Shown in pieces: positions 25,764-34,690 of a DNA stretch of 64,000 nt. The notes under the pieces are model-generated. The model was not told the DNA's origin. It ran no database searches and was given only the letters and a program-made list of their open reading frames with translations. The DNA comes from a bacterium (GTDB lineage: Bacteria > DRYD01), in the NCBI GenBank assembly GCA_030549815.1, contig JAUQQQ010000003.1, forward strand, positions 23,890-87,889. Reading direction: 5' to 3'. The position numbers were made by a program, and so were the translations under genes. Position 1 is the first letter of the stretch. The number at the start of each line of letters is the position of its first letter.

Positions 25764-27572
25764 ATGTGTGGAATAGTGGGCTATAAAGGTAATTTTATTA
25801 ATGTAAAAGTTATTCTGGATACTTTGAAGCTTTTGGAGTATAGAGGTTATGATTCTGCTGGTCTTGCTTTTTGTAGTGAAGGTAATTTGTTTGTTAGGAA
25901 AAGCAAAGGAAAAATTGATAATTTATATGAAATGGTTGATAGTTTGCAGACTGATTTAGTTGTTGCTCATACTAGATGGGCTACTCATGGGATACCCAAT
26001 GATATTAATGCTCATCCTCATACATCTGGTCCTTTGGCTCTCGTTCATAATGGTATAATTGAGAATTATAGGGAAATAAAGGAAAGGTTAAAGGATTATG
26101 ATTTTAAATCAGATACCGACAGTGAGGTGATTGTTCATTTAATACATTCTTTTTATAAAGGTAATCTTTTTGATGCCGTTTTGGATGCGGTTAAAATTTT
26201 AAAAGGTGCTTTTGCTTTCGTTGTTATCGATAATAATACTAAAGATTTGGTTGCTGTTAAAATGGAAAGCCCTATTGTTATTGGATTATTAGATAGTGGT
26301 TTTTTGATTTCTTCCGATATTCCTTCTATTATAAAGTGGACAAGGAAGATAATTTCTTTAGAAAATGGTGATGTTTTTTATGTTCATAGTAATGAATTTA
26401 AGATATACAATTTTTTAGAGCAGAAGTTTGTTAGTAGAAATGTTGAAATTATAGAGTGGGATATTAGCGTTGCTGAGAAAAGTGGATATAAGCACTTTAT
26501 GTTAAAGGAAATCAATGAACAAGGTAAGGTTATTAGAGACACCCTTTTTGGCAGAATTGATGAGGAAAGTTTAAAAGTTGTATTGGATGATAAAGTTAGG
26601 GAATTTTTGGATAGTTTGAATATTGATAATATAATTTATATTGCTTGTGGAACGAGTTATCACGCTGGATTGATTGGGAGTTATTATTCAAACGAATTGG
26701 CAGGAATAAATTCTACTGCTTTTTATGCATCAGAATACAGGTATATAGAAAAAAAATATTTTACCTCGAAGAATAATACTTTGTATATTTTTATAAGTCA
26801 ATCGGGAGAAACTGCTGATACTTTGTTTGTCGCACGAGAACTAAAGCAAATGGGTGAAAATATTGTTACTATTCCCAATGTTATTGGTAGTAGTATGTAT
26901 AGGGAGTTTTTGTCTTTTCCTACGAGGGCGGGAATAGAAATAGGTGTTGCTGCTACTAAAACTTTTACTGCTCAACTTGTTAATATATTACTTTTAAATT
27001 TGTATTTAGCACAAAAGAAAGGGTTTGATGTTAGTCATGTAATTCAGGAATTGCTATTTATTCATGAGGTTGTTGATGGGATATTAGAAAACTATGAATA
27101 CATTTTTGATATTGCTGAAAAATATGTTGATTACCAGCATTTTATGTATTTAGGTAGGCATTTGATGTATCCTGTGGCTATGGAGGGAGCTTTGAAATTG
27201 AAGGAAATTTCTTATATACATGCTGAAGCTTATGCAGCGGGAGAGATGAAGCATGGACCTATTGCTCTTATCGATAATAAAATGCCTACACTTTATGTTT
27301 TGCCTTTTAACAAAATGATAAATAAGAATATTTCAAATATACAGGAGGTCAAAGCAAGGAGAGGAAAAGTTTTAGCTTTGGTTGATAAAAAAAGTAAAGA
27401 ATTTGTCAAAGATTTGGTTGATGATTTATTGGAAACAAAGTATGTAAATGAATATCTGCAACCTTTTGTTACTGTTATACCTTTGCAAATATTTGCTTAC
27501 AGTGTAGCTGACTTTAAAGGGCTTAATGTCGATCAGCCAAGAAATTTAGCAAAAAGTGTTACTGTAGAATAA
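25764..27572 (+). CDS. glmS: Glutamine--fructose-6-phosphate aminotransferase (isomerising)
   Basis: Makes glucosamine-6-phosphate, the entry to peptidoglycan and lipopolysaccharide precursors. 602 residues, normal. MCGIVGY at the start gives the nucleophile Cys2 of the glutaminase domain; GYDSAGLA, TRWATHG and HNGIIENY are also typical. Two SIS domains follow, with CGTSYHAG, SQSGETADT and the C-terminal AVADFKG-like segment and KSVTVE end. No glmS ribozyme fold is evident upstream; the gene starts 2 bases after its neighbour. Confidence 0.97.
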   Translation: MCGIVGYKGNFINVKVILDTLKLLEYRGYDSAGLAFCSEGNLFVRKSKGKIDNLYEMVDSLQTDLVVAHTRWATHGIPNDINAHPHTSGPLALVHNGIIENYREIKERLKDYDFKSDTDSEVIVHLIHSFYKGNLFDAVLDAVKILKGAFAFVVIDNNTKDLVAVKMESPIVIGLLDSGFLISSDIPSIIKWTRKIISLENGDVFYVHSNEFKIYNFLEQKFVSRNVEIIEWDISVAEKSGYKHFMLKEINEQGKVIRDTLFGRIDEESLKVVLDDKVREFLDSLNIDNIIYIACGTSYHAGLIGSYYSNELAGINSTAFYASEYRYIEKKYFTSKNNTLYIFISQSGETADTLFVARELKQMGENIVTIPNVIGSSMYREFLSFPTRAGIEIGVAATKTFTAQLVNILLLNLYLAQKKGFDVSHVIQELLFIHEVVDGILENYEYIFDIAEKYVDYQHFMYLGRHLMYPVAMEGALKLKEISYIHAEAYAAGEMKHGPIALIDNKMPTLYVLPFNKMINKNISNIQEVKARRGKVLALVDKKSKEFVKDLVDDLLETKYVNEYLQPFVTVIPLQIFAYSVADFKGLNVDQPRNLAKSVTVE

Positions 27573-27574
27573 AG

Positions 27575-28099
27575 ATGATATTTGAGGATTTTAATGATTT
27601 TTTAAAGGATACAGAAGTAGAAGCAGAAAGATATAAGAGGTATAGAACCCCTTTAACTATTGTAGTTTTTTCTATAAAATTTAATTCAAAAGATTGGGAA
27701 ATAAATTATCTGCATAAGATTATGTTTGACTTAAGAGTAAAATTAGAACAAAAGATAAGAAAGACTGATAGTATTTCAAGGTATAGAAATTCTCTTTTTG
27801 TTAGTTTAAAGAATTTAGCAGTCGATAAATCTGTTGGATTTATAAATCGATTTTTTGAAAGTATTGATAAAGATATAAAAGAGAGTTACAAAAAATTTAT
27901 TAATGAAAGAGAAATGGTTTTAGTTGATGTTATTATAAATGTTTATTTGATTTCTCTTTCTGAAAATGTGGAAGAAAAGAATGTGATATTTATCAATGAT
28001 TTTAGTGTTAATTCTTTTTTAGAATTGATTAATAGTATTGATGATGAGAAGGTTTTTGAAAAGTGGGATTTGAGAATACCCATCATTGAGAGGATATAA
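27575..28099 (+). CDS. Degenerate GGDEF-like protein
   Basis: 174 residues. The start resembles a diguanylate cyclase fold: ERYKRYRTPLTIVVFSI matches the usual beta-1 region, and RKTDSISRYRNSLFVSL aligns with the RxxDxxxRxGGDEFxxxL segment, but the GG(D/E)EF catalytic loop is replaced by RNSLF. It should not make cyclic-di-GMP; it could bind a nucleotide or act as a scaffold. No signal peptide. A second degenerate GGDEF protein lies at 54367-55113. It sits 2 bases after glmS. Confidence 0.55.
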   Translation: MIFEDFNDFLKDTEVEAERYKRYRTPLTIVVFSIKFNSKDWEINYLHKIMFDLRVKLEQKIRKTDSISRYRNSLFVSLKNLAVDKSVGFINRFFESIDKDIKESYKKFINEREMVLVDVIINVYLISLSENVEEKNVIFINDFSVNSFLELINSIDDEKVFEKWDLRIPIIERI

Positions 28100-28111
28100 A
28101 GGGAGGCGTTT

Positions 28112-29227
28112 ATGATAAAACAAGAGCAGGAAATAAAACAGATTAAAGAGTTATTGGTTAAGTTAATAAAATTCAAAACGGTTGAAAAAAATAGGGATGA
28201 ATTAAAAAATATCATTGATTTTTGTCATTCTTACTTAAAGGAAAATAGTTACCTCTGTTTTGATATTTTTGAGGTTAACGGTAAATGGAATTTAATAGCT
28301 GATTATGGTGTTGATGTTTTGGTTTATTTTGTTGTTCATTTGGATGTGGTTGATGCTGAAGACGAGCAGTTTGAGCCTGTAGAGAAGGATGGAAAAATAT
28401 TTGGTCGCGGAGCTTTGGATATGAAGGGACCTGGAAGTGTTGTGATTAGTTTATTTAGAAATCTCAATGATAGAAAATATCCGATTGGTTTGATTTTAAC
28501 TACTGATGAAGAAGTTGGCAGTAAAGATGGGGTAAAGTATATTGTTGAGAATAAAAAAATTGCGGCAAAGATGGCTATTATTCCTGATGGTGGTGAGAAT
28601 TTTAAGATTATAACCAAGGGTAAAGGTGCTTTTCATTTCATTGTTAAGTCGAAAGGAAAGAGTGCTCATGGAAGCACTCCTTGGAATGGGATTAATGCTA
28701 TAGATAAGATAATCGATTTTTATCATTCATTAAAGGAAATATTGTTATCAGAATTGGAATTGTTATCAGATTTAGATCGAGCTAATAGATGGCACAATAC
28801 TGTAAATTTGGGTAAGATTGAAGGTGGAACTAAGGTTAATATAGTACCTGACTTTGCTTACGCTCATATAGATGTTAGATTTACTGAAAAGTATAGATTA
28901 GAAGAAATAGTTAATGTTGTTAATTTTCTGTGCAAAAAATATGATTTGGAATTAGAAATTTTATCTACTGGCCAACCTGTTATATCGGATACTAATTCCG
29001 AATATTTCCAAAAATTTATACATTCTTATAGGAAAGTTATAGGTAATGAGGTTTTTGATGTTGAGCATGGAGCTACTGATGGAAGGTTTTTTGCTCAAAT
29101 TAACATACCTGTGGTTACTATTTACCCTATTGGTGGAGGAATTCATTCAGATAACGAATGGGTTGATATTAATTCTCTTAAAAAGTTGTATGATTTGTTT
29201 TTTGATTTTATAGTTAATTTGAAATGA
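28112..29227 (+). CDS. M20 family metallopeptidase / deacylase
   Basis: 371 residues, ArgE/DapE/ACY1 type with two zinc ions. Ligands visible: His in VVHLDVVD, bridging Asp in RGALDMKG, catalytic Glu pair in TTDEEVGS, Asp in IIPDGGE, and the C-terminal His in GGGIHSDNEWVD. The dimerisation domain lies between (KGKSAHGSTPWNGINA). The substrate (a dipeptide, acetylated amino acid or succinyl-diaminopimelate) cannot be told from sequence. Position beside glmS and an LCP protein hints at wall or peptide metabolism. GGGAGG precedes the ATG. Confidence 0.88.
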   Translation: MIKQEQEIKQIKELLVKLIKFKTVEKNRDELKNIIDFCHSYLKENSYLCFDIFEVNGKWNLIADYGVDVLVYFVVHLDVVDAEDEQFEPVEKDGKIFGRGALDMKGPGSVVISLFRNLNDRKYPIGLILTTDEEVGSKDGVKYIVENKKIAAKMAIIPDGGENFKIITKGKGAFHFIVKSKGKSAHGSTPWNGINAIDKIIDFYHSLKEILLSELELLSDLDRANRWHNTVNLGKIEGGTKVNIVPDFAYAHIDVRFTEKYRLEEIVNVVNFLCKKYDLELEILSTGQPVISDTNSEYFQKFIHSYRKVIGNEVFDVEHGATDGRFFAQINIPVVTIYPIGGGIHSDNEWVDINSLKKLYDLFFDFIVNLK

Positions 29228-30504
29228 GGAAAATTGTTTTTGGTATTGCGGGAATTTTATTAATTGCATTTATTGTTTTTTTGTTTTTGGGTAAAAAAAA
29301 TAATAATGGCAATGTAGTTAATATTTTTTCAGGAGTTTTTAATAATGAGAAGAAAGAAGATAAGGTTAAAGAAAAAGATGAATTGATAAAGAAAATTGGT
29401 TCTGATAAGTTAGTTTTTTTGGTTTTGGGTTTGGACTATAATTGGGTTGAGGGGCATAAGCCTACAAGTAAAGGAGCACGAAGTGATACTATCATTCTTG
29501 TAGTTATGGACTTATATAATCAAGAAGTGAGATTAATGTCGATTCCGCGGGATTTGAGAGTTTATTATGAAGATCAAGGTTATTATGATAAAATAAATGC
29601 TGCGATAGTTATCGGTGGCCCACAACTTACAAAGAAAATAATCTCTAATTTACTCTCTGTTCATATCGACTATGTTTTCGTTATTAAACAACAAGCAATA
29701 AAAAATATTGTTGATGCTGTCGGAGGAGTTTATATAGATGTTGAAAAAGACATGTATTATGAAGATAAATGGGGAAATTTAAAAATAGATTTGAAAAAAG
29801 GTAGGCAATTGCTTAATGGAGATCAAGTTATTGGATACATGAGATTTAGGATGGATGAAGAAGGGGATTTGGGAAGGATAAGAAGACAAAACCAAGCAAT
29901 AATAGAAATAATGAATCAATTACCTTCTAAGATTAATTCTTCTAATATTTTAAAAATTTTGGAAAGTGTTCTACCTTATATTCAAACTGATTTAACTAAG
30001 GAGAAAATAATGTTGTTGGTTGATTTTATGTCTAATTTTAGTTTTTCTTATAGGTCGTATAAATTGCCTGTTAATCCTATTGAAATAGAAGGTGTTAGTT
30101 ATGTTGAGTTAGGTGATTATAAGGATGTTGTTACTGCATGGTATAAAGGATATCAAAAATTGGCTATTTTGAACGCATGCCATGAAGACAATAATTTGAG
30201 AGTTTTTGATACTTACATAAGAGGCTCAAAATTCTATTTGAATTCAAATGATTATTTGGATGATTATATTGAATACAGTATTATATTGCAAAAGAGTGAA
30301 GAGAAAAGCTCTCTTTACTATAGGCTACCTTTTGGTAAAGCAATGACTTTAAAGGAGTTTATCTTCAATAGATACATATATACTGCTTCACAGATTTACC
30401 TTAAAAAAAGTTATCTTTATGAAAATGAAATCAAAAAGATCAAAGATAATTTCATGAGTAACGATGTTGTTTTAATACTTGGGGAGGATAGTGTAGGAAA
30501 ATGA
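29224..30504 (+). CDS. LytR-CpsA-Psr (LCP) family glycopolymer transferase
   Basis: 426 residues. Membrane-anchored enzyme type that attaches polymers to peptidoglycan. An N-terminal helix (about 3-22) is followed by a lysine/glutamate linker and the LCP domain: VLGLDYN, GARSDTIIL, MSIPRDLRVYY, IDYVFVIKQQ, NIVDAVGGVYIDV and YMRFRMDEEGDLGRIRRQ with the Arg/Asp diphosphate-binding residues. A C-terminal region of about 150 residues has no clear family. It overlaps the M20 gene and rsfS by ATGA on both sides, and LCP next to rsfS is a familiar arrangement in Gram-positive lines. Confidence 0.9.
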   Translation: MRKIVFGIAGILLIAFIVFLFLGKKNNNGNVVNIFSGVFNNEKKEDKVKEKDELIKKIGSDKLVFLVLGLDYNWVEGHKPTSKGARSDTIILVVMDLYNQEVRLMSIPRDLRVYYEDQGYYDKINAAIVIGGPQLTKKIISNLLSVHIDYVFVIKQQAIKNIVDAVGGVYIDVEKDMYYEDKWGNLKIDLKKGRQLLNGDQVIGYMRFRMDEEGDLGRIRRQNQAIIEIMNQLPSKINSSNILKILESVLPYIQTDLTKEKIMLLVDFMSNFSFSYRSYKLPVNPIEIEGVSYVELGDYKDVVTAWYKGYQKLAILNACHEDNNLRVFDTYIRGSKFYLNSNDYLDDYIEYSIILQKSEEKSSLYYRLPFGKAMTLKEFIFNRYIYTASQIYLKKSYLYENEIKKIKDNFMSNDVVLILGEDSVGK

Positions 30505-30818
30505 AAAAAACTTTATCACTTGATGAGTTAATAAATGAGTTGAAAAATATGGATGTGTTTAATATAACTGTTATTAATACTCCCGATTATTTAACGGATT
30601 ATTTTGTTATTGGTTCGGTTGATAATGTCATAACATTAAAGGCAATTGTTGACAAATTCAGATATTTAGTTGTTAGGATTCATGGGGAAGTAGAAAGTGG
30701 ATGGGTAATATTGGATTTTGATGATTTCTGGTGTCATCTATTTTTACCCAATGTAAGAGAATATTACAATATAGAAAGGTTATGGAGTTTAAGAAGTGTA
30801 ATGAGGGACGAAAAATGA
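30501..30818 (+). CDS. rsfS: Ribosome silencing factor
   Basis: 105 residues, the usual RsfS size. It binds uL14 and keeps the subunits apart when nutrients are low. Family features: TDYFVIGSVDNVITLKAIVDK, GEVESGWVILDFDDFWCHLF and YYNIERLW. ATGA overlaps with the LCP gene before it and the TPR-type gene after it. Confidence 0.92.
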   Translation: MKKTLSLDELINELKNMDVFNITVINTPDYLTDYFVIGSVDNVITLKAIVDKFRYLVVRIHGEVESGWVILDFDDFWCHLFLPNVREYYNIERLWSLRSVMRDEK

Positions 30819-31858
30819 GAATAGTATCAACATTTTTAAGTTTAATGTTTTTGATGTTTATTTTTGCTGAATTTGTTTTGGGTGCGGAAGTTAGTATAAA
30901 TGCGCAGTTGATTAGTCCTAATCAGAATTCTGTAATTACCAGACATCCGCAGATCATTATAAAATATCCTTCTGATGTTACTCCTATTATTAGTTTTGAT
31001 TCTTTGAGATTTATTGTTAATAATGTTGATTACACAAATTACATGAGGATCGATTTAAACACTCCCGAGGCAGTTTTATTCTTTTATTCTTCTAAGCCTT
31101 TGAATTTGGGGGTTAATAAGATTGTTGTTAGGGGAAAGTTAATAAATGATGATACTTTTGAGAACGTTTTTACGATTAATGTAAATCCTCGCCTTTCGAA
31201 GGAAGTTGCTTATTATCTTGATCTGCTAAATAAAACTTCTTCTAATGTAAAAAAATCTACCTATTATTATAATTTGGGTGTTTATTATGAGAAGAATGGG
31301 TATATGTTAGATGCTATTGGTTATTATAACGAAGCTTATAAAGCTGACAATACAAATAAAGAAGCTAAAGAAGCTTATGAAAGATTAATATCTCTGTTTC
31401 CTAACAAAGCTTTGAAACTTTTAAACATAACTCTTGATGTTAGCCTAATTAATGTTAATGTTTTATCTTCTAATAATATTTACATTTTTCGGTGCATTGT
31501 TGAAAATTATAGGGATAGAAAATTAGAGTTTAATTTGAACAATTTCCTAATAAGCACAAGGAATAGTTATTATCAACCGATAAAAAATCCTTATGAATAT
31601 TTGAGAAATTTAGTCAAAAAAAATATATTAACAATAGACGATTTTGCTATATCTAACTATCTTTTAAGCAAAGATGTGTATTATTTTGAATATCCGGATA
31701 TTTTTGTTGTTGATTCTTATCAACAGCTAAAAGTTGACTTAATGTTTCATTTTAGTGAAAAGCCTAAGAATTTACTGTTTCAATTTTTTAAGCCTCTTGA
31801 GGTAAATGGTAGGAAAAAAGAGTTACCTGTTTATTTTAAGTTACCTTTTACTTTGTAA
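30815..31858 (+). CDS. Secreted TPR-containing protein
   Basis: 347 residues from ATG 30815, which overlaps the rsfS stop; an upstream in-frame ATG at 30731 would lie inside rsfS. Signal peptide with hydrophobic core around residues 5-22, cleaved near LGA-EV. Residues 24-120 look like an Ig-type beta domain (LISPNQNSVITRHPQIII); residues 145-190 form a TPR pair (YYNLGVYYEKNGYMLDAIGYY); a beta-rich C-terminal domain follows. Probably periplasmic scaffold; the partner is unknown. Confidence 0.72.
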   Translation: MRIVSTFLSLMFLMFIFAEFVLGAEVSINAQLISPNQNSVITRHPQIIIKYPSDVTPIISFDSLRFIVNNVDYTNYMRIDLNTPEAVLFFYSSKPLNLGVNKIVVRGKLINDDTFENVFTINVNPRLSKEVAYYLDLLNKTSSNVKKSTYYYNLGVYYEKNGYMLDAIGYYNEAYKADNTNKEAKEAYERLISLFPNKALKLLNITLDVSLINVNVLSSNNIYIFRCIVENYRDRKLEFNLNNFLISTRNSYYQPIKNPYEYLRNLVKKNILTIDDFAISNYLLSKDVYYFEYPDIFVVDSYQQLKVDLMFHFSEKPKNLLFQFFKPLEVNGRKKELPVYFKLPFTL

Positions 31859-31874
31859 AAGGAGGTGAGAGATA

Positions 31875-32579
31875 ATGATGTTAAAGAAGCCAATTCTTGT
31901 TTTGTTGTCTTGTTTTTTTACTATATCAACAATTTTTGCTAATACTAATGTTTTGAATATTGTTTATAACTCTGATGGTTTTGCTGTTGCTAATGTTTTT
32001 AACTCTTCTACCTCTTATGATATAATGTTTATTTATGGTAAAAAGGGTAGATTAATATATACTGACATGATTGAGAGTATTATATCTGTAAAGAAAGTTG
32101 ATTTTGTTAATGAATTGCTTATGATAGGTTATACTAATGTTAATAAGTCTTATGATAATCTATTAATAAGGGTGGATGAAAAAGGAAAAGTGTTAGATGC
32201 ACTTGTTGTTGGTGATTATTATTACCAGGAAATCCCAAAATTGTTATTTAGGATAAATAATATTTATATTGTTGTGGGATTAAGAGGGTATAGGAGTTAT
32301 GATAGTATGTATGCTTTGTTTTTTGATGGATATTTAAGAGTTACTGATTGTTTAGTTTTTGATTTTGGACAGGAAGTGGGAATAACTTATTCTGATTTTG
32401 TGGGGCAACCTTCTCCTATTGGCATAAAAGTCTTATTGAAAACTAAAGATGGGCAGGATTACGATGTAGAAATAATGGCTGATGGTAAATATAATCTTTC
32501 AAGTAAAAATATTAATGTAAAGAATATTAAACCTTCTATTTCAAAATATTATTACCAAGAAAAGGAAATAGATTTGTAA
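31875..32579 (+). CDS. Secreted hypothetical protein
   Basis: 234 residues. Signal peptide with core around residues 8-20 and cleavage near IFA-NT. The mature part is beta-rich with recurring strands ([27 protein letters not shown]), reminiscent of a small beta-propeller-like or sheet protein, but no family was recognised. AAAGGAGGTG lies before the ATG, and the next gene also follows an AAGGAGG, so expression may be strong. Confidence 0.65.
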   Translation: MMLKKPILVLLSCFFTISTIFANTNVLNIVYNSDGFAVANVFNSSTSYDIMFIYGKKGRLIYTDMIESIISVKKVDFVNELLMIGYTNVNKSYDNLLIRVDEKGKVLDALVVGDYYYQEIPKLLFRINNIYIVVGLRGYRSYDSMYALFFDGYLRVTDCLVFDFGQEVGITYSDFVGQPSPIGIKVLLKTKDGQDYDVEIMADGKYNLSSKNINVKNIKPSISKYYYQEKEIDL

Positions 32580-32713
32580 GAAGGAGGAAAAGGTATATGA
32601 AAGAATTTATTTTATGGAGCTTGTTATGTATGAATATGGATAAACCAATCGAGTTGCTTGCTGAAAAATACAATAAGCAGATGCAAGTAGTTGCTGTAAA
32701 AGGAGGTGTTGGT

Positions 32714-33364
32714 ATGCAAAAGTATCCATATAAATTACCCCAATTAACCTATAGTTATGATGCTTTAGAACCACATATAGATGCATTGACGATGGAAATA
32801 CATTATACTAAACATCATGGTAGCTATGTAAATAATCTAAATGCCGCTTTGGAAAAATATCCTTACTTGCAAAATTATACTTTGATTGATTTATTGACTA
32901 ATCTTTCTGCTATTCCATCAGATATAGTTGATAGTGTAAGGAACAATGGTGGAGGACATTTAAATCATACGATTTGGTGGGAAATACTTACTCCTGGTGG
33001 AAGTAAAACCCCTGTTGGAGAATTAGCAAACGATATTAATTCAACTTTTGGGAATTTTGAGAACTTCAAGGAACAGTTTAATAAAGCTGCGATGAGTAGG
33101 TTTGGATCTGGATGGGCTTGGTTGGTAGTGGATAATTTCGGCAAATTGCATATAATTTCTACTCCAAATCAGGATAATCCTGTAATGCAGAATTTTCACC
33201 CTGTATTTGGTGTTGATGTTTGGGAGCATTCTTATTATTTGAAATACCAAAACAGGAGAGCGGATTATCTTAATGCGGTTTGGAATGTGTTAAATTGGGA
33301 TGTAATTGAAAAGAGGTATCAAGAGATTAAGAAGAATCTATTGAAGGTAGGAAGTGGAGTGTAG
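32714..33364 (+). CDS. sod: Superoxide dismutase (Fe/Mn type)
   Basis: Converts superoxide to oxygen and hydrogen peroxide. From ATG 32714 the product is 216 residues, the normal length, starting [23 protein letters not shown]. Metal ligands: His in [12 protein letters not shown], His in [11 protein letters not shown], Asp and His in [13 protein letters not shown]. The ATG has AAAAGGAGGTG 7 bases upstream. A longer in-frame start at 32597, also behind AAGGAGG, would add 39 residues without a signal peptide. Iron or manganese use cannot be read safely. It is next to a thioredoxin-fold protein, a plausible oxidative-stress pair. Confidence 0.93.
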   Translation: MQKYPYKLPQLTYSYDALEPHIDALTMEIHYTKHHGSYVNNLNAALEKYPYLQNYTLIDLLTNLSAIPSDIVDSVRNNGGGHLNHTIWWEILTPGGSKTPVGELANDINSTFGNFENFKEQFNKAAMSRFGSGWAWLVVDNFGKLHIISTPNQDNPVMQNFHPVFGVDVWEHSYYLKYQNRRADYLNAVWNVLNWDVIEKRYQEIKKNLLKVGSGV

Positions 33365-33377
33365 GAGGTGTTGATTT

Positions 33378-33929
33378 ATGGCAGCTGAATCTGTCAAAGT
33401 CCCACTTAATACAGAGATACCATACTTTAAACTTAAGGATCCTTTTGGTAGAGAATACAGTGTTGATGAATTATTTGGTAGCAAAGGGTTAGTTGTTATA
33501 TTTACTTGTAATCATTGTCCATATGCACAGGCAATCTGGCCAAGATCTATAGAGTTATATCACAAAGTAAAGGATAAAGGAATAAATTTTGTTGCTATAA
33601 ATCCTAATGCAGCTAATCCTAACTATCCTGAGGATAGTGTAGAAAAGATGAAAGAATACATTGAAAAATTGAAAATACCATTTCCTTATTTAGTTGATGA
33701 AACTCAGGAGGTAGCAAAAAAGTTCAATGCTCAATGCACACCGGATATTTATTTGTATGACTCTAATAAGAAGTTATATTATCATGGAAGGTTTGATGAT
33801 AATTGGAAAGATAAGGATGCAGTTAAATCAAAAGATTTGGAAAGAGAAATAATGCACTTATTGGAAGGTAAGGAACCTTGTCAGGAATGGTATCCTTCCA
33901 TAGGTTGCTCAATTAAGTGGAAAAGTTAA
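33378..33929 (+). CDS. Thioredoxin-fold (AhpC/TSA-related) protein
   Basis: 183 residues. Redoxin domain with CNHCPYA (Cys at about residues 49 and 52) in place of the peroxiredoxin Cys or thioredoxin CGPC. The pattern VAINPNAANPNYPEDS, PYLVDETQEVAKKFNAQCTPD and YHGRFDDN matches a widespread family of uncharacterised thioredoxin-like proteins. No signal peptide, so cytoplasmic. GGAGGTG ribosome site, 13 bases after sod; likely in the same oxidative-stress operon. Confidence 0.85.
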   Translation: MAAESVKVPLNTEIPYFKLKDPFGREYSVDELFGSKGLVVIFTCNHCPYAQAIWPRSIELYHKVKDKGINFVAINPNAANPNYPEDSVEKMKEYIEKLKIPFPYLVDETQEVAKKFNAQCTPDIYLYDSNKKLYYHGRFDDNWKDKDAVKSKDLEREIMHLLEGKEPCQEWYPSIGCSIKWKS

Positions 33930-33945
33930 ATAAAGGAGGATTGTT

Positions 33946-34557
33946 GTGAGGAATTTATTTAAAATTTTATATAGAATGCTGCTATTAATAGTTTTTATTT
34001 TTATAATGATGCTAATTCAATTATGGGCTTTTGATTGTAAATATTTCTCCTTTGAATTACCAGGAAATCAAAATGTTAAGGTTGGAGATAATGGTGTTTA
34101 TGTCGAAGGTCCTGAAGGAAAAGTTTATGTGGATGATCAGGGAGTAAGAGTTGAAAATAAAGGGAATACAAATTGGGTTTTAATGGATAATAGAGATAGA
34201 ACAAAAAAAGAAGGAGATTACTATGTTTTTTATAGGCATTCTGAATATTTGGTTAATTTGAAAGTTACTTATTATACTCCTTATAATCAATTTTATAGTG
34301 ATTATCAGACATTTATAAATAATGTTAAATCAAAGGAAAAAAATGTTAATGTAAGTAAAAGTTCTATACCTAATGATTATAATAGAACTGTTTATAAAGT
34401 AGTTGTTTACAAAGATAATGGGATTAAAAATGTGTTTTATACAGTTTCTTCTGATTACGGGTTTTATATTATAGAGTTTTCTGGGAAAGAAGATAGTGTT
34501 AATAAACTTTCAGAAGATTTGAAATATGTTATAGATACTTTTGTTCCGAAGTATTAG
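33946..34557 (+). CDS. Membrane-anchored or secreted hypothetical protein
   Basis: 203 residues from GTG 33946, with AAAGGAGG about 6 bases upstream. N-terminal hydrophobic stretch (about residues 11-28) acts as anchor or signal. Next comes a short-strand beta repeat (GDNGVYVEGPEGKVYVDDQG), then an alpha/beta domain resembling those that fold around YYTPYNQFYSDY and VFYTVSSDYGFYIIEFSG. No family recognised. Last gene before the flagellar export pair. Confidence 0.62.
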   Translation: MRNLFKILYRMLLLIVFIFIMMLIQLWAFDCKYFSFELPGNQNVKVGDNGVYVEGPEGKVYVDDQGVRVENKGNTNWVLMDNRDRTKKEGDYYVFYRHSEYLVNLKVTYYTPYNQFYSDYQTFINNVKSKEKNVNVSKSSIPNDYNRTVYKVVVYKDNGIKNVFYTVSSDYGFYIIEFSGKEDSVNKLSEDLKYVIDTFVPKY

Positions 34558-34690
34558 TATAATTTTTAGTATAATTTTGTAAAAAAATTGTTAAAATTAA
34601 ATAAAATTTAAATTCTTCCACTGTTTATTGTTTATATATATAGGGAAGGGAGATGGATTTTTATAAAATTTATTATAGGGGGTGTTTTGT
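34558..34690 (+). promoter_or_regulatory. AT-rich gap upstream of flhB
   Basis: 133 bases, one of the few real gaps in the 33-kb gene train. It includes TTGTAAAAAAATTGTTAAAA at 34578-34597 and TTTATATATATAGGG further on, so a promoter for the flagellar genes is likely. No sigma-28 or sigma-54 box is clearly recognisable. Confidence 0.35.
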
